In this document: piece after piece, positions 45,879-55,725 of the stretch
How positions within the stretch are numbered: position 1 is the first letter of the stretch
Layout: each line of letters begins with the position of its first letter
Source of the DNA: Bacteroidota bacterium
Lineage (GTDB): Bacteria; Bacteroidota; Bacteroidia; NS11-12g; UBA9320
DNA length: 64,000 bases
Reading direction: 5' to 3'
Assembly (NCBI GenBank): GCA_013359235.1
Contig: JABWCE010000001.1
Location: forward strand, 124,001 to 188,000
Translations under genes and position numbers: made by a program
Notes under the pieces: model-generated
What the model was told of the DNA's origin: nothing
Databases searched by the model: none
Seen by the model: the letters and a program-made list of their open reading frames with translations, nothing else

Positions 45879-47066
45879 ATGTACAAAAAATTATTATTAT
45901 TTCTCTTTATAGGTGTACACGTAAGTGTATTTTCACAAACAACAGATAGTGTTTCTACAGGTTTACAAAATGCAAACGACGTTTATTACAGTTTTTCAAC
46001 CGGTATAGTAAAAACACAGCCGATAAACAATTGGGATATTGCTTTCGAAATTTCAGGATATACCGCCAGTATTCTTGTTAACCAGGCAAAAGGCAATGAA
46101 CTCTATCAAACACCATTTTCTATTGCTCAATGGTCGTCATTTGATACAACATCTTTTAAGAGTTTTAAAAGGATGTTTAACAGTGAGTACACTTGGGCAC
46201 TTGGAGCTTTTAACCGCCATACTGACAATAACTATGATTTAGGTTGGGGAACTTATAATACATCAACTCATGTAATTGCCGGTGATAGCATTTTTCTAAT
46301 AAAGTTGAGTGATGGAACACTTAAAAAAATCACTATTTTAAATTTAACATCAGGTGTTTACAATTTTAAGTATGCCTCTATTGATGGTAGCAACGAAAAA
46401 ACAGCATCTATTGCAAAATCAAATTTCAAAAACAAGAACTTTGCATATTACTCGCTAAGCGGAGATTCTTCTATTGACAGAGAACCTTTAACAAGCGATT
46501 GGGATTTGGTTTTTACAAAATATACGGTTTTTATTCCTACTCCATATAATGTTGCCGGTGTATGGACCAATAAAAATACAAAAACCGCCAAAGCGACTAA
46601 AGTTCCTACCGGTATAATGAGTTTCTCAGGATACAATTTTTCTGACACAAATTCTGTAATAGGTTACAACTGGAAAAAATACAATGCTTCACTCGGTAAA
46701 TATAGCATAACTGATAGCTTGGTTTTCTTTGTAAATACATCAAAAAACAACTATTATAAAATTTATTTCACAGGTTACGCAGGAGGTAGCCAGGGTAAAT
46801 ATTATTTTGTTCATCAAAGCATTGCAGCATCTGTAAATAAAATTTCAAAAGCAAATATTACTATTTTCCCCAATCCTGTAAGTGAAGAATTGAATATTTC
46901 TACTAATGGACAAATTTTAAGTTACAACATTAAAAATTTAGAAGGAAAATCAGTATTAGTAGGCAATGACAGCACTATAAATACAGCGATACTTGCAAAA
47001 GGTTTTTATATTTTAAATGTAAATACAAGTGAAGGAAATACTTTTGTTAAGTTTTTAAAAGATTGA
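45879..47066 (+). CDS. HmuY-like heme-binding protein with T9SS sorting domain
   Basis: A 395-residue exported protein. Signal peptide about 1-20 (VHVSVFSQ). Residues about 30-310 hold two HmuY-like halves. Each has the family pattern of a tryptophan-aspartate strand: YYSFSTGIVKTQPINNWDIAFE early, and FAYYSLSG with SDWDLVFTKY later. The C-terminus is a T9SS sorting domain (ITIFPNPVSEELNIS, AKGFYILNVNTSEG). HmuY proteins take heme from host proteins and pass it to a TonB-dependent receptor, and such a receptor gene follows 11 bp downstream. Heme as ligand is inferred from family and context. Confidence 0.75.
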   Translation: MYKKLLLFLFIGVHVSVFSQTTDSVSTGLQNANDVYYSFSTGIVKTQPINNWDIAFEISGYTASILVNQAKGNELYQTPFSIAQWSSFDTTSFKSFKRMFNSEYTWALGAFNRHTDNNYDLGWGTYNTSTHVIAGDSIFLIKLSDGTLKKITILNLTSGVYNFKYASIDGSNEKTASIAKSNFKNKNFAYYSLSGDSSIDREPLTSDWDLVFTKYTVFIPTPYNVAGVWTNKNTKTAKATKVPTGIMSFSGYNFSDTNSVIGYNWKKYNASLGKYSITDSLVFFVNTSKNNYYKIYFTGYAGGSQGKYYFVHQSIAASVNKISKANITIFPNPVSEELNISTNGQILSYNIKNLEGKSVLVGNDSTINTAILAKGFYILNVNTSEGNTFVKFLKD

Positions 47067-47077
47067 AATTATAAATT

Positions 47078-49315
47078 TTGACAATCAGTCATTCATATAA
47101 TAGCTTAATTTTTAACCCGTCAAAGCATAAATATCTGCTGGCTTTGTTAATGTTTGCAGCATCTTTTGCAAATGCACAGATAAATATTACTTTTTTAAGT
47201 GAAGCTGATAATTTGCCAATTGTATTTGCACCTGTAAAATGGAAAATTTTAACAACAGGTAAAACAATGCAATGCCAGACAGATATTGATGGGAAATTAA
47301 ATATTTCAAATGAAGGCAGTACTGTAATTACTAACTTTAGCTATCTCGGTTACGAATCGAGAAGAGATACATTCAATAAAAACGGCAACTTTACTATCTT
47401 AGTAAAAACCGATATAAAATATCTGCCCGAAGCAGTTGTTACAGACCAATATACTGCTACCAATACTGAAAAAGCAGTTCAAAAAATTATAGTAATTGAC
47501 GAAAAAAAAATAAAAAGTTTAGCAGCAGTAAATCTCGGCGATTTGCTTTCAAATCAATTAAATTTTAAAATAAATAATGACAATTCACTTGGCAGTAGTT
47601 TATCAATAATGGGTTTAAATGGTCAAAATATAAAAATTTTGATTGACGGAATTCCTGTTATTGGCAGGATGAATGGCAATATTGATATAAGCCAGATAAA
47701 CCTAAATGACATTGAGAGAATTGAAATAATAGAAGGACCACTTTCTGTTGCTTACGGAACTAATGCACTTGGAGGGGCAATTAATATTATTACAAAGAAA
47801 AAACCTTCAAAAAAAACAAATCTCACAACTTCATTTTACTACGAAAACTCAGGAAAATACAATGCTGATGCTACTTTTAAGTACCGAAGAGCAAATGGAG
47901 TTTATAATTTTTCATTAGGCAGAAATTATTTTGACGGTTGGTCTTCAACCAAATATTTAAGATTTGAAGAATGGAAACCCAAGGAGCAATATTTTGGAAG
48001 GTTTCAATATTTAAGAAAAATCAAATGTTTTGATATAGATTTCAAATCAGAATATTTCAACGAAAAGCTTACAAACAAAGGCGTTCCGCGTCAGCCATAT
48101 TACGAAACTGCTTTTGATGAATATTTTTATACCAATCGTTTTGACAATTCAATTACAGCAAACTCTAAATTCAAAAAAAATCGTTTTTTAAACATTATTT
48201 TTTCATACAATACATACTCAAGAGTAAAAAACCGATATCTTTTTAATAGAGTTACACTCGAACGCACTTTAGTTCCTGAAGCAAACGAACAAGATACAAC
48301 AAAATTTTCATTATTTGTAATGAGAGGAACATTTTCAAAATCATTATCAAATGCTAAATTAAATTATCAGGCAGGTTATGACATAAATCTTGAAAAAGGT
48401 TCAGGTCAAAGGCTCAAAAATGAAATTGAAAAAATTAATGATTTAGCAGTTTTTACAAGTTTAGAATACACACCTGTAAAAGACTTGCAAATAAAACCCG
48501 GCATTCGATACTCGTACAATTCAGCTTTTAAAACCGTTCCAATTCCAAGTATTAATTTTAAATATTCTTTTAAATCAAATGCAATTGTTAGAACTTCGTA
48601 TGCAAAAGGTTTCAGAGCTCCTGATTTAAAAGAATTGTATCTTAATTTTGTTGATGTAAACCACGACATCACCGGTAACCCAAATTTAAAGCCCGAAAAA
48701 TCAGACAACTTTCAAATTTCACTTATCAAAAAGTTATTTTATAAAAAAAGTATTTTTTTTCCCGAAATTACTTTTTATGCCAACTCAGTTAAAGACAGAA
48801 TTTTTCTATCTTACAGGCAAAATACAAACTATACATACATGAATATTGCTAAGTTTAAATCATTGACCGGTACTTTTAATTTTGGTTATAAATGTGATAA
48901 AATATCAGGAAATACTGGATTTTCATCTTCAACAATTTCTACTTCCGAAAAAGGATTTGCAAATTCGGCTACATTTTACGAAATATCCAACAACACTTCC
49001 TTTACCGAAACAAAAACCGGTATTACTTCATCATTATTTATAAAATTCAACAGCAAAACTTACAACTTTACAACCGATGAAAATGGAAATACAGTAAAAA
49101 CTATTATACCACAGTATTTTTGGTCTGATTTTACTTTAAGCAAATCATTTTTCGGAAAAAAACTTTCAGTAAATTGTGGAATTAAAAACATTTTGAATGT
49201 TAAAACCCTTGCAATGTCCGGTGTATCAAACGGCACACACAGCAACGGAGGCAGTTATCTGGCAGGAATGGGAAGAACTTATTTTATCAAAATAGAATAT
49301 AATTTTGCAAAATAG
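47078..49315 (+). CDS. TonB-dependent outer-membrane receptor (HmuR-like)
   Basis: A 745-residue receptor read from a TTG start. No ATG precedes the signal peptide (KYLLALLMFAASFANAQ). A carboxypeptidase-like regulatory domain (about 35-105) is followed by the plug (about 120-245: ILIDGIPVIGRMNGNIDIS, RIEIIEGPLSVAYGTNALGGAINI). A 22-strand barrel ends in YFIKIEYNF. A barrel motif ATSYAKGFRAPDLKELYL-like (here RTSYAKGFRAPDLKELYL) is typical of heme and siderophore receptors. Flanking HmuY-like genes suggest heme. Confidence 0.88.
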   Translation: MTISHSYNSLIFNPSKHKYLLALLMFAASFANAQINITFLSEADNLPIVFAPVKWKILTTGKTMQCQTDIDGKLNISNEGSTVITNFSYLGYESRRDTFNKNGNFTILVKTDIKYLPEAVVTDQYTATNTEKAVQKIIVIDEKKIKSLAAVNLGDLLSNQLNFKINNDNSLGSSLSIMGLNGQNIKILIDGIPVIGRMNGNIDISQINLNDIERIEIIEGPLSVAYGTNALGGAINIITKKKPSKKTNLTTSFYYENSGKYNADATFKYRRANGVYNFSLGRNYFDGWSSTKYLRFEEWKPKEQYFGRFQYLRKIKCFDIDFKSEYFNEKLTNKGVPRQPYYETAFDEYFYTNRFDNSITANSKFKKNRFLNIIFSYNTYSRVKNRYLFNRVTLERTLVPEANEQDTTKFSLFVMRGTFSKSLSNAKLNYQAGYDINLEKGSGQRLKNEIEKINDLAVFTSLEYTPVKDLQIKPGIRYSYNSAFKTVPIPSINFKYSFKSNAIVRTSYAKGFRAPDLKELYLNFVDVNHDITGNPNLKPEKSDNFQISLIKKLFYKKSIFFPEITFYANSVKDRIFLSYRQNTNYTYMNIAKFKSLTGTFNFGYKCDKISGNTGFSSSTISTSEKGFANSATFYEISNNTSFTETKTGITSSLFIKFNSKTYNFTTDENGNTVKTIIPQYFWSDFTLSKSFFGKKLSVNCGIKNILNVKTLAMSGVSNGTHSNGGSYLAGMGRTYFIKIEYNFAK

Positions 49316-50296
49316 ATGAAACTAAAACCTATAATTTTCATATTAATTACTGTATTTTTCTATTGTTGCGAAAAAGCAGAAAAACCTATAAAACCTTATG
49401 ACCGAGGCAACGTTACAAACAGCGTAGCCCCTATGGGAAATAACTATGAAAATCATGTTTTTTTCAATCTTGATTCAAACAAAGTTGTAAAAACAATTAG
49501 TAAAAACGATTGGGATATTGCATTTGACTGCAGCGATTTAAAACATATAATACACCCAAATAATGGCAGAGGGGTTTATGTAGCAAAAACCAATAAATTA
49601 AATTTTACAGAAGTAAATGATACTATCGGATTAAAATTTTACTGGGGGCAACCATCATTAAATATTGATAGTTTAGCTTTCGGGAAATGGTGGCTCGAAA
49701 ATCCAAAAATTTTTGTAATAAATCTCGGAGTTGATGAATTAGGTATGCCTTTGGGCTTCGTAAAATGCAAACCCGAGTTGATAAACAACAAAACTTTAAA
49801 ACTTTTATGGTGCAAACTGAACGAAACTACACCAACTGTGGAAACCATTGAGAAAAACGCAGATTACAATTTTGTGTATTATTCGTTTTTAAATAAAAAA
49901 CAAGTTGATATTGAACCCAGAAAGAATGAATGGGATTTGTTTTTCACTCAATATGTAAAAATGATATTTTCAACAGATTTAAAAATTTCGCAAGATTACC
50001 AACTTGCAGGTGTATTAATAAATCCTTCAAGGATATCAGTAGCAACAGATTATAAAACTCCATTTACAGAGATTAACGGTTCGAAATTAGATTCTTACAT
50101 CTTTTCAAACGTAAGCGATGCAATAGGATATGAATGGAAAATTTACAGTTTCTCAACAAACTCTTATGTGGTTTTACCCGAAATTAATTATATAATTTCG
50201 CAAAAAAATGGATTTTTTTACAAGCTGCATTTCATTGATTTTTATAATGATTTAGGCATAAAGGGTTATCCAAAATTTGAATTTCAGAAAATTTAA
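49316..50296 (+). CDS. HmuY-like lipoprotein
   Basis: A 326-residue protein whose ATG abuts the receptor stop codon. The N-terminus is a lipoprotein-type signal (IIFILITVFFYCCEK). Two HmuY-like halves follow: FNLDSNKVVKTISKNDWDIAF and VYYSFLNKKQVDIEPRKNEWDLFFTQY. It has no T9SS sorting domain, unlike the first gene of the operon, so it is probably the anchored form. It converges on another lipoprotein gene with a gap of 2 bp. Confidence 0.75.
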   Translation: MKLKPIIFILITVFFYCCEKAEKPIKPYDRGNVTNSVAPMGNNYENHVFFNLDSNKVVKTISKNDWDIAFDCSDLKHIIHPNNGRGVYVAKTNKLNFTEVNDTIGLKFYWGQPSLNIDSLAFGKWWLENPKIFVINLGVDELGMPLGFVKCKPELINNKTLKLLWCKLNETTPTVETIEKNADYNFVYYSFLNKKQVDIEPRKNEWDLFFTQYVKMIFSTDLKISQDYQLAGVLINPSRISVATDYKTPFTEINGSKLDSYIFSNVSDAIGYEWKIYSFSTNSYVVLPEINYIISQKNGFFYKLHFIDFYNDLGIKGYPKFEFQKI

Positions 50297-50298
50297 AA

Positions 50299-50865
50299 TT
50301 ATTTAATCCTGAGTTTTTCTGTAAGTTTTACCTCGTCAACAATTTGATGATATTGATAGCCCAAGAGTTTTAGTTCTTTTAAACTGTCTTTCCTGAAAAA
50401 TATCAATTTTTCGCGTAAATTTCCGTCTTTATATTGGGCATCAAAAATCAACTCACAGTAGTCACCTACTCCATTTTCACCATCGGTTTGTGTTTTTGCA
50501 CCTTGATCAAAAAGTGTTACAAAGGCGAGTTTTCCCATTTTTATTTGAGCATTCTTGTATGATGCAGTAAAATCGTCAGGGGTAGAAACATCAAAAACAT
50601 CAGGATGCAAAAATTTATTTGGTTCGGTATAATTTTGCTTTAAAAGGCTTTTATAAAAATAATTCGAGATTTCGATAGCCTTAGAAATCATAAGCTCTTC
50701 TTGACTTACCTTCTTTTTATGTGTTTCGGTTTTCTTTTGCTCGGTTCCTACAGTTACAGTATCATTATTTTGCGGGTTTTCAGTTTCGCTATTCACTACT
50801 GAATTATTGTTTATACACGATACAACCGAGAACATCAACAAATAAATAAAAACCAAATTTTTCAT
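50299..50865 (-). CDS. lipoprotein of unknown function
   Basis: A 188-residue protein read from the ATG at 50865 (MKNLVFIYLLMFSVVSC), which gives a good lipobox VVSC. An ATG at 50880 adds five residues. A charged Asn/Thr/Lys linker precedes a domain of about 120 residues (AIEISNYFYKSLLKQNYTEP, then VTLFDQGAKTQ and EKLIFFRKDS) that resembles small cystatin/NTF2-like folds. No specific family was recognised. Confidence 0.6.
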   Translation of the reverse strand: MKNLVFIYLLMFSVVSCINNNSVVNSETENPQNNDTVTVGTEQKKTETHKKKVSQEELMISKAIEISNYFYKSLLKQNYTEPNKFLHPDVFDVSTPDDFTASYKNAQIKMGKLAFVTLFDQGAKTQTDGENGVGDYCELIFDAQYKDGNLREKLIFFRKDSLKELKLLGYQYHQIVDEVKLTEKLRIK

Positions 50866-50934
50866 TATTTTTTTTACCAAACAATAATAATATAAATTTG
50901 ATAAATAAATGAAAAATGATTTTGTTTGAGGAAT

Positions 50935-50942
50935 TATATTTG
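50935..50942 (+). promoter_or_regulatory. putative -7 promoter element of the cyclase operon
   Basis: TATATTTG ends 7 nt before the ATG at 50950, implying a very short leader. No TTG at the usual spacing was found. Confidence 0.45.
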
Positions 50943-50949
50943 TTAAAAA

Positions 50950-52401
50950 ATGACAATGTCAAAAATTTTATTAATAATAGCTTTTTTATCATTTAGTATC
51001 ACAACTGTTTTTTCTACAAATGAAGATTTTGAAAAAACCATAAAAGCTATGTCAGACAGCAAAGAGAAAGTAGATTTGATGAATAACGAAGTAGATAGAA
51101 TATTGGGGAAAGAACCGAGCAAAGAAGATTGTAAAAAAGCCGAAAAAATTGCATTAAAAGCAGCAAAAATTGCCGAACATTTAGACTACAAAACAGGAAT
51201 GGCAAGAAGTTACGAACAACTCACCAAAATTTATGAGATACTCGATTATCAATTAAAATACTTAAAATTCAAATCAAAAGCCGCAATGATAGACCGTGGC
51301 GAAGAATTGAAAAAACAAGAAGATGCTATAAGAAAGCAAAATGAAGACATAAACAGGCAAAAAGCCGAAATTGAAAAACAAAAAAAAGATGCCGAAAAAA
51401 TCAAACAAGAAATAGATGCTCTTGCTAAAGACAATAACACAAACAAAAGCGTTATAGCCCAAAAACAGGCAGAACTAAGCGAAAAAGAAAAATCACTTAA
51501 CGAAACTACCGGAAAACTTAATGTAATGACCGAAGAAGCCGTTAGACTTGCCGAAAAAAATAAAATTTTGGAGCAAGAAACCATAATAAGAAAACTTGAA
51601 GTTGAAAAAGAAAAAACAAATAAAATGATACTGATTTCGGTACTGGGTTTTTTCTTAATACTATCAGTAATACTTTTCTGGCTATATAGTTCAAAGAAAA
51701 GTTTTGTACGGCAACTCGCCAAGAAAAACGAAATAATACTTGCAGAAAAAAAGCGTTCTGACGATTTGTTGTTAAATATTTTACCCGTAGAAACAGCAAA
51801 CGAACTTAAAGAAAATGGCAAAGCAGTAGCCCGTGATTATGAAATGGTAACAGTGCTTTTTACCGATTTTAAAGATTTTACAATAATTAGCGAAAGTCTT
51901 ACCCCAAAAAATTTGGTTGACGAAATTGATATGTGCTATTGTGCTTTCGATACAATTTTAGAAAAATATGGTATTGAAAAAATTAAAACAATTGGCGATG
52001 CCTACTTGTGTGCAGACGGAATTGCAAATGAAAGCGAAAAAGTATTGAACCATGACCCCTCTAAAACAATTGAAGCTGCATTTGAAATAGTAGATTTTAT
52101 GCAAGAAATGTACAAAAAACGCGAAACCGAAGGAAAACCATTCTTTAAAATAAGAATAGGCATACACAGCGGACCACTTGTGGCTGGAGTAGTTGGGCGA
52201 AAGAAATTTGCTTATGATATTTGGGGCGATACAGTAAATACTGCAGCGAGGATGGAACAAAACAGCGAACCAGGTAAAATCAATATTTCATCAGTTACTT
52301 ACAACATGGTGAAAGATAAATATAATTTTACACACAGAGGCAAAATAGAAGCAAAAAACAAAGGAAATATTGATATGTATTTTGTTGAGAAAAAAATTTA
52401 A
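50950..52401 (+). CDS. membrane-bound class III adenylate cyclase
   Basis: A 483-residue protein. A signal-like first segment (about 3-22), a periplasmic TPR-like/coiled-coil region rich in Lys/Glu (about 60-220), one membrane helix (about 226-246), then a cytoplasmic cyclase domain (about 295-480). The metal-binding aspartate is D306 in TVLFTDFKDF. IKTIGDAY and YDIWGDTVNTAARM supply the Lys and Asp that select adenine, so cAMP is the probable product. The coiled coil probably relays a periplasmic signal. It heads an operon with an acyl-CoA ligase. Confidence 0.85.
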   Translation: MTMSKILLIIAFLSFSITTVFSTNEDFEKTIKAMSDSKEKVDLMNNEVDRILGKEPSKEDCKKAEKIALKAAKIAEHLDYKTGMARSYEQLTKIYEILDYQLKYLKFKSKAAMIDRGEELKKQEDAIRKQNEDINRQKAEIEKQKKDAEKIKQEIDALAKDNNTNKSVIAQKQAELSEKEKSLNETTGKLNVMTEEAVRLAEKNKILEQETIIRKLEVEKEKTNKMILISVLGFFLILSVILFWLYSSKKSFVRQLAKKNEIILAEKKRSDDLLLNILPVETANELKENGKAVARDYEMVTVLFTDFKDFTIISESLTPKNLVDEIDMCYCAFDTILEKYGIEKIKTIGDAYLCADGIANESEKVLNHDPSKTIEAAFEIVDFMQEMYKKRETEGKPFFKIRIGIHSGPLVAGVVGRKKFAYDIWGDTVNTAARMEQNSEPGKINISSVTYNMVKDKYNFTHRGKIEAKNKGNIDMYFVEKKI

Positions 52402-52437
52402 TCATTTAAGAAAAATCTAAAAAATCAGTAAAAAAAA

Positions 52438-54090
52438 ATGGCAGAAAATTACCCATGGTTTAAGAGCTACCCGAGTTTTGCTCCACATGAAATTGACCCT
52501 GAAAAATACAAATCTCTTATTGATATACTCGAAAGAGCCGTAGCCAAATTTAAAGATTTACCATCAATAGAAAACATGGGAAAATCAATTTCGTTTAATG
52601 AACTTAATAAATTTTCGGATGCTTTTGCTTGGTATCTTCAAAACAAAACAAATTTAAAACCCGGCGACCGTGTAGCAATACAGATGCCTAATATTATCCA
52701 GTTTCCTATTGCAGTTTTCGGAATTTTAAAAGCCGGAATGATTGTAGTAACTGTAAATCCGCTATATACAGCCGAAGAAATGTTGCATCAGTTTACCGAT
52801 TTAGGAGTAAAAGGAATTGTGATTTTAGAAAATTTTGCATTTAATCTTGAAAAAATTAAAGCAGAAACAACGATAGAAACTATAATTATAGCTTCAGTTG
52901 GCGATATGCTTGGTGCTGTGAAAAGAACTATTGTAAATTTTGTGGTGAGAAACATAAAAAAAATGGTTCCAAAATATAACCTCGAAAATTATGTAAAATT
53001 TAATGATACTATCAACATATTAAAAAAACCTTTAAAAATAAATTTGTCATCAAAAGATATAGCATTATTAATAAATACAGGAGGTACAACCGGCGTTTCG
53101 AAAGGTGTAACCTTATCACATGGAAATATATGTGCAAATATGGCTCAGGTTGACGGCTGGCTTGGAAATGTACTTGAAGAAGGAAAAGAAATTTTTATTA
53201 CCCCACTCCCACTTTACCATATTTTTTCGTTCACAGCCAATCTTATACTTGGAATACATCTTGGCGGAAAAATAAAATTAATTACCAACCCTCGCAATAT
53301 GAAAGCATTTATAAAAGAACTTAAAAAAGAAAAATTTTCATTTTTTTCAGGGGTAAACACTCTTTTTAATGGATTACTTAACCAACCTTCATTTTCTGAA
53401 GTAGATTTTTCAGGTTTAAAAATCACATTAGCCGGGGGAATGGCTTTGCAAGATGTAGTTTCAAAAAAATGGGAAAAAACAACCGGCAACCCTGTAATTG
53501 AAGCCTACGGGCTTTCAGAAACATCACCAGGGGCAAGTGTAAATCCAATAGATGGTAATCATAAAATTGGTTCAATAGGATTGCCATTGCCTTCTACAAT
53601 TTTTAAATTGCTTGACGACAACGGAAACGAAGTGCCACAGGGACAACCAGGCGAAATTGCTATAAAAGGTCCTCAAGTGATGCTTGGATATTGGCAAAAA
53701 CCTGAAGAAAATGCAAAAGTTTTTAAAGGAGATTTTTTACTTACAGGTGATATTGGCGTGATGGACGAAGATGGTTTTTTTAAAATTGTTGACCGCAAAA
53801 AAGAAATGATCATTGTTTCGGGATTTAATGTATTTCCGAATGAAATAGAAAAAGTCATTGCCGAACATCCAGGCGTGCTCGAAGTTGGAGTAAGAGGTGT
53901 AGCTGATGAAAAAACTACTGAAGCTGTTAAAGCTTTTATTGTAAAACGCGATGCTAAACTAAATGAAGAAGAAATTAAAGAATTTTGCAAACAAAGACTT
54001 ACACCTTACAAAGTACCAAAATACATTGTTTTCAGAGATGAATTACCTAAATCAAATATTGGAAAAATATTAAGGAGAAAACTCGAGTAA
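52438..54090 (+). CDS. long-chain fatty-acid-CoA ligase (AMP-forming)
   Basis: A 550-residue ANL-superfamily enzyme. P-loop-like INTGGTTGVSKGVTLSHGN is at about 212-230, the A4/A5 motif is EAYGLSETSPGAS, and the A7/A8 hinge is LTGDIGVMDEDGFFKIVDRKKE. The catalytic lysine is in PKSNIGKILRRKL at the C-terminus. It activates fatty acids for degradation or lipid synthesis and is similar to FadD. It follows the cyclase by 36 bp and precedes a muramidase-like gene by 1 bp. Confidence 0.92.
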   Translation: MAENYPWFKSYPSFAPHEIDPEKYKSLIDILERAVAKFKDLPSIENMGKSISFNELNKFSDAFAWYLQNKTNLKPGDRVAIQMPNIIQFPIAVFGILKAGMIVVTVNPLYTAEEMLHQFTDLGVKGIVILENFAFNLEKIKAETTIETIIIASVGDMLGAVKRTIVNFVVRNIKKMVPKYNLENYVKFNDTINILKKPLKINLSSKDIALLINTGGTTGVSKGVTLSHGNICANMAQVDGWLGNVLEEGKEIFITPLPLYHIFSFTANLILGIHLGGKIKLITNPRNMKAFIKELKKEKFSFFSGVNTLFNGLLNQPSFSEVDFSGLKITLAGGMALQDVVSKKWEKTTGNPVIEAYGLSETSPGASVNPIDGNHKIGSIGLPLPSTIFKLLDDNGNEVPQGQPGEIAIKGPQVMLGYWQKPEENAKVFKGDFLLTGDIGVMDEDGFFKIVDRKKEMIIVSGFNVFPNEIEKVIAEHPGVLEVGVRGVADEKTTEAVKAFIVKRDAKLNEEEIKEFCKQRLTPYKVPKYIVFRDELPKSNIGKILRRKLE

Positions 54091-54091
54091 C

Positions 54092-54778
54092 TTGTTAAAA
54101 AAAATAAAGAAAAAAAAACTTTTGGCAGTTTTAATAATTGTCATAGGAATAATTGCTGTAATTATTTTTCAAAAAATAAAAAATAAAAGTACTCTCGAAA
54201 ATTTTGATTTTAGGCTAAATACCGTTGACAGAACTTGGTTAAACTACGGCGAACAAGTTATTGAAGTAGGTGAAGAACTTAGTCTTCAACCTGAATATTT
54301 ACTCGCTTTAATTGCATTAGAATGTGAAGGCTACAGAAATGTTAAGAGCCGTTTTGAACCTTATATTTTCAAAAAGTTGTTAAAAGTTCGCGAAGCAAAA
54401 ATTGAAAACTTCGAAGGCATTATCCCCCAAGATTTGTATAATAGTAGCGACGAAGCATTGAAAAATCTTGCCTCATCATGGGGACCTTTTCAACTAATGG
54501 GCTACCAATGCTTTCATCTTGATATAAAAATAAAACAACTCAGAGGCAAAAAATCAATATATTACGGTGCATTTTGGATAAAAAAAATGTATGGCACATA
54601 TCTTGAGCAGAAAAAATTTAAAGATGCCTTCCATCTTCACAATACCGGACAAAAATATCCAAAATACGGACCTCCCAAAACTCACAACAAACGCTATGTG
54701 CCGAAGGGTTTGAAATATATGAAGCAATTTGAAAAATTAATAGCTGAATCAAAAACTGATTCTTCAAAAAAGGAATAA
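54092..54778 (+). CDS. membrane-anchored N-acetylmuramidase-like protein
   Basis: A 228-residue protein read from TTG at 54092, just after the ligase stop. An uncleaved anchor (KKLLAVLIIVIGIIAVIIF, about residues 9-27) is followed by a lysozyme-like domain. YLLALIALECEGYRNVKSRF has the candidate catalytic glutamate, FEPYIFKKLL matches the FEPHIF motif of the N-acetylmuramidase (DUF3380) family, and SSWGPFQLMGYQ is the substrate-binding block. It probably acts on peptidoglycan at the outer face of the inner membrane. Confidence 0.75.
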   Translation: MLKKIKKKKLLAVLIIVIGIIAVIIFQKIKNKSTLENFDFRLNTVDRTWLNYGEQVIEVGEELSLQPEYLLALIALECEGYRNVKSRFEPYIFKKLLKVREAKIENFEGIIPQDLYNSSDEALKNLASSWGPFQLMGYQCFHLDIKIKQLRGKKSIYYGAFWIKKMYGTYLEQKKFKDAFHLHNTGQKYPKYGPPKTHNKRYVPKGLKYMKQFEKLIAESKTDSSKKE

Positions 54779-54797
54779 AAATAAATCAATTTTTATT
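54774..54797 (+). terminator. weak AT-rich bidirectional hairpin
   Basis: AATAAAAAT and ATTTTTATT form a 9-bp all-AT stem with a 6-nt loop between the converging muramidase-like and smpB genes. Composition alone could produce this, so it is tentative. Confidence 0.3.
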
Positions 54798-55243
54798 TAT
54801 TTAAATCTTGCAATATCGCGTTCAATATCCTTTTTCTTTATATCTTCTCTTTTGTCAAAATGCTTTTTGCCTTTTGCAATGCCAATTTTCAATTTTGCAA
54901 AACCCGTTTCAGAAAAATACAATTCTAAGGGAACAAGAGCATAACCTATATTTTTAAGCTTTTCTTTAATTTTTTTTATTTCGTTTTTCTTTAATAAAAG
55001 TTGGCGTGCAGCATCGGGTTTATGATGTAAAAAGCCTGTGTTTTTATATTCGGCAATGTGCATATTTTTAATAACAACCTTATCGTTTTCAACCACACAA
55101 TAAGCATCATTAATATTGGCATTTGCACCCCTTATTGATTTTACTTCGGTGCCTTTTAAAATTATACCTGCATCAAAAACAGTTTCAATAAAATATTCGA
55201 ACCCTGCTTTTTTGTTTTTAATTACAATTTTCTTTTCACTCAT
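54797..55243 (-). CDS. smpB: SsrA-binding protein SmpB
   Basis: A 148-residue tmRNA partner for ribosome rescue. Conserved blocks are NKKAGFEYFIETVFDAGIIL, GTEVKSIRGANANINDAY, LYFSETGFAKLKIGIAKGKK and the C-terminal HFDKREDIKKKD tail. It overlaps the upstream thioesterase gene by 8 bp. Confidence 0.98.
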   Translation of the reverse strand: MSEKKIVIKNKKAGFEYFIETVFDAGIILKGTEVKSIRGANANINDAYCVVENDKVVIKNMHIAEYKNTGFLHHKPDAARQLLLKKNEIKKIKEKLKNIGYALVPLELYFSETGFAKLKIGIAKGKKHFDKREDIKKKDIERDIARFK

Positions 55244-55610
55244 TAGGTATAATTTTATTAAAAATACTTTCGATTTTTTCTTTTTTTAAAATTTTCTGTC
55301 CTGTAATACCTGTTGCAATTAGTCTATTACCAACTACAGCGGTAAAATTACACCAAATTACGTTGCCTTCAATTTTATCAAAAAAACCTGTAAACAATAC
55401 TTTTTCGCCTTCCAAAGCTGCGCTATGATGTTTTATTTGCAAAAAAGTGCCTATCCCCTCTTCATCATTTTCTTTCATATCAATAACAAAAAGACGACAA
55501 ACCCATTCGGCACTTTTTCCTATTGAAAAAGTAGATAAAACCTTATGAACAATGCCACTTTCAAAACTTGCAAAATTTTGCTCATTAACTTCAATTTCGT
55601 AAGTTTTCAT
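55236..55610 (-). CDS. hotdog-fold thioesterase-like protein (FlK-like)
   Basis: A 124-residue protein read from the ATG at 55610 (MKTYEIEVNEQNF); an ATG at 55637 adds nine residues. GTFLQIKHHSAALEGEKVLF and CNFTAVVGNRLIATGITGQK resemble the hotdog helix and strands of fluoroacetyl-CoA-type thioesterases, with the central histidine pair. Substrate is unknown. The 8-bp overlap with smpB suggests coupled translation. Confidence 0.6.
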   Translation of the reverse strand: MKTYEIEVNEQNFASFESGIVHKVLSTFSIGKSAEWVCRLFVIDMKENDEEGIGTFLQIKHHSAALEGEKVLFTGFFDKIEGNVIWCNFTAVVGNRLIATGITGQKILKKEKIESIFNKIIPNE

Positions 55611-55725
55611 ATCGCCCTTATTGTAAATAAATTTCATTTTTTAAATATTCAAAATTAGTAAAAAACACAAAAATCAGTTCGTTACATACTATTTTAAAAA
55701 AAAATAAAATATACTAACAATTTTG

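Noticed and set aside
51249-51821. 190-codon minus-strand frame in the cyclase gene
   Set aside because: Low-complexity Ser/Phe sequence is simply the complement of the Lys/Glu-rich coiled coil.
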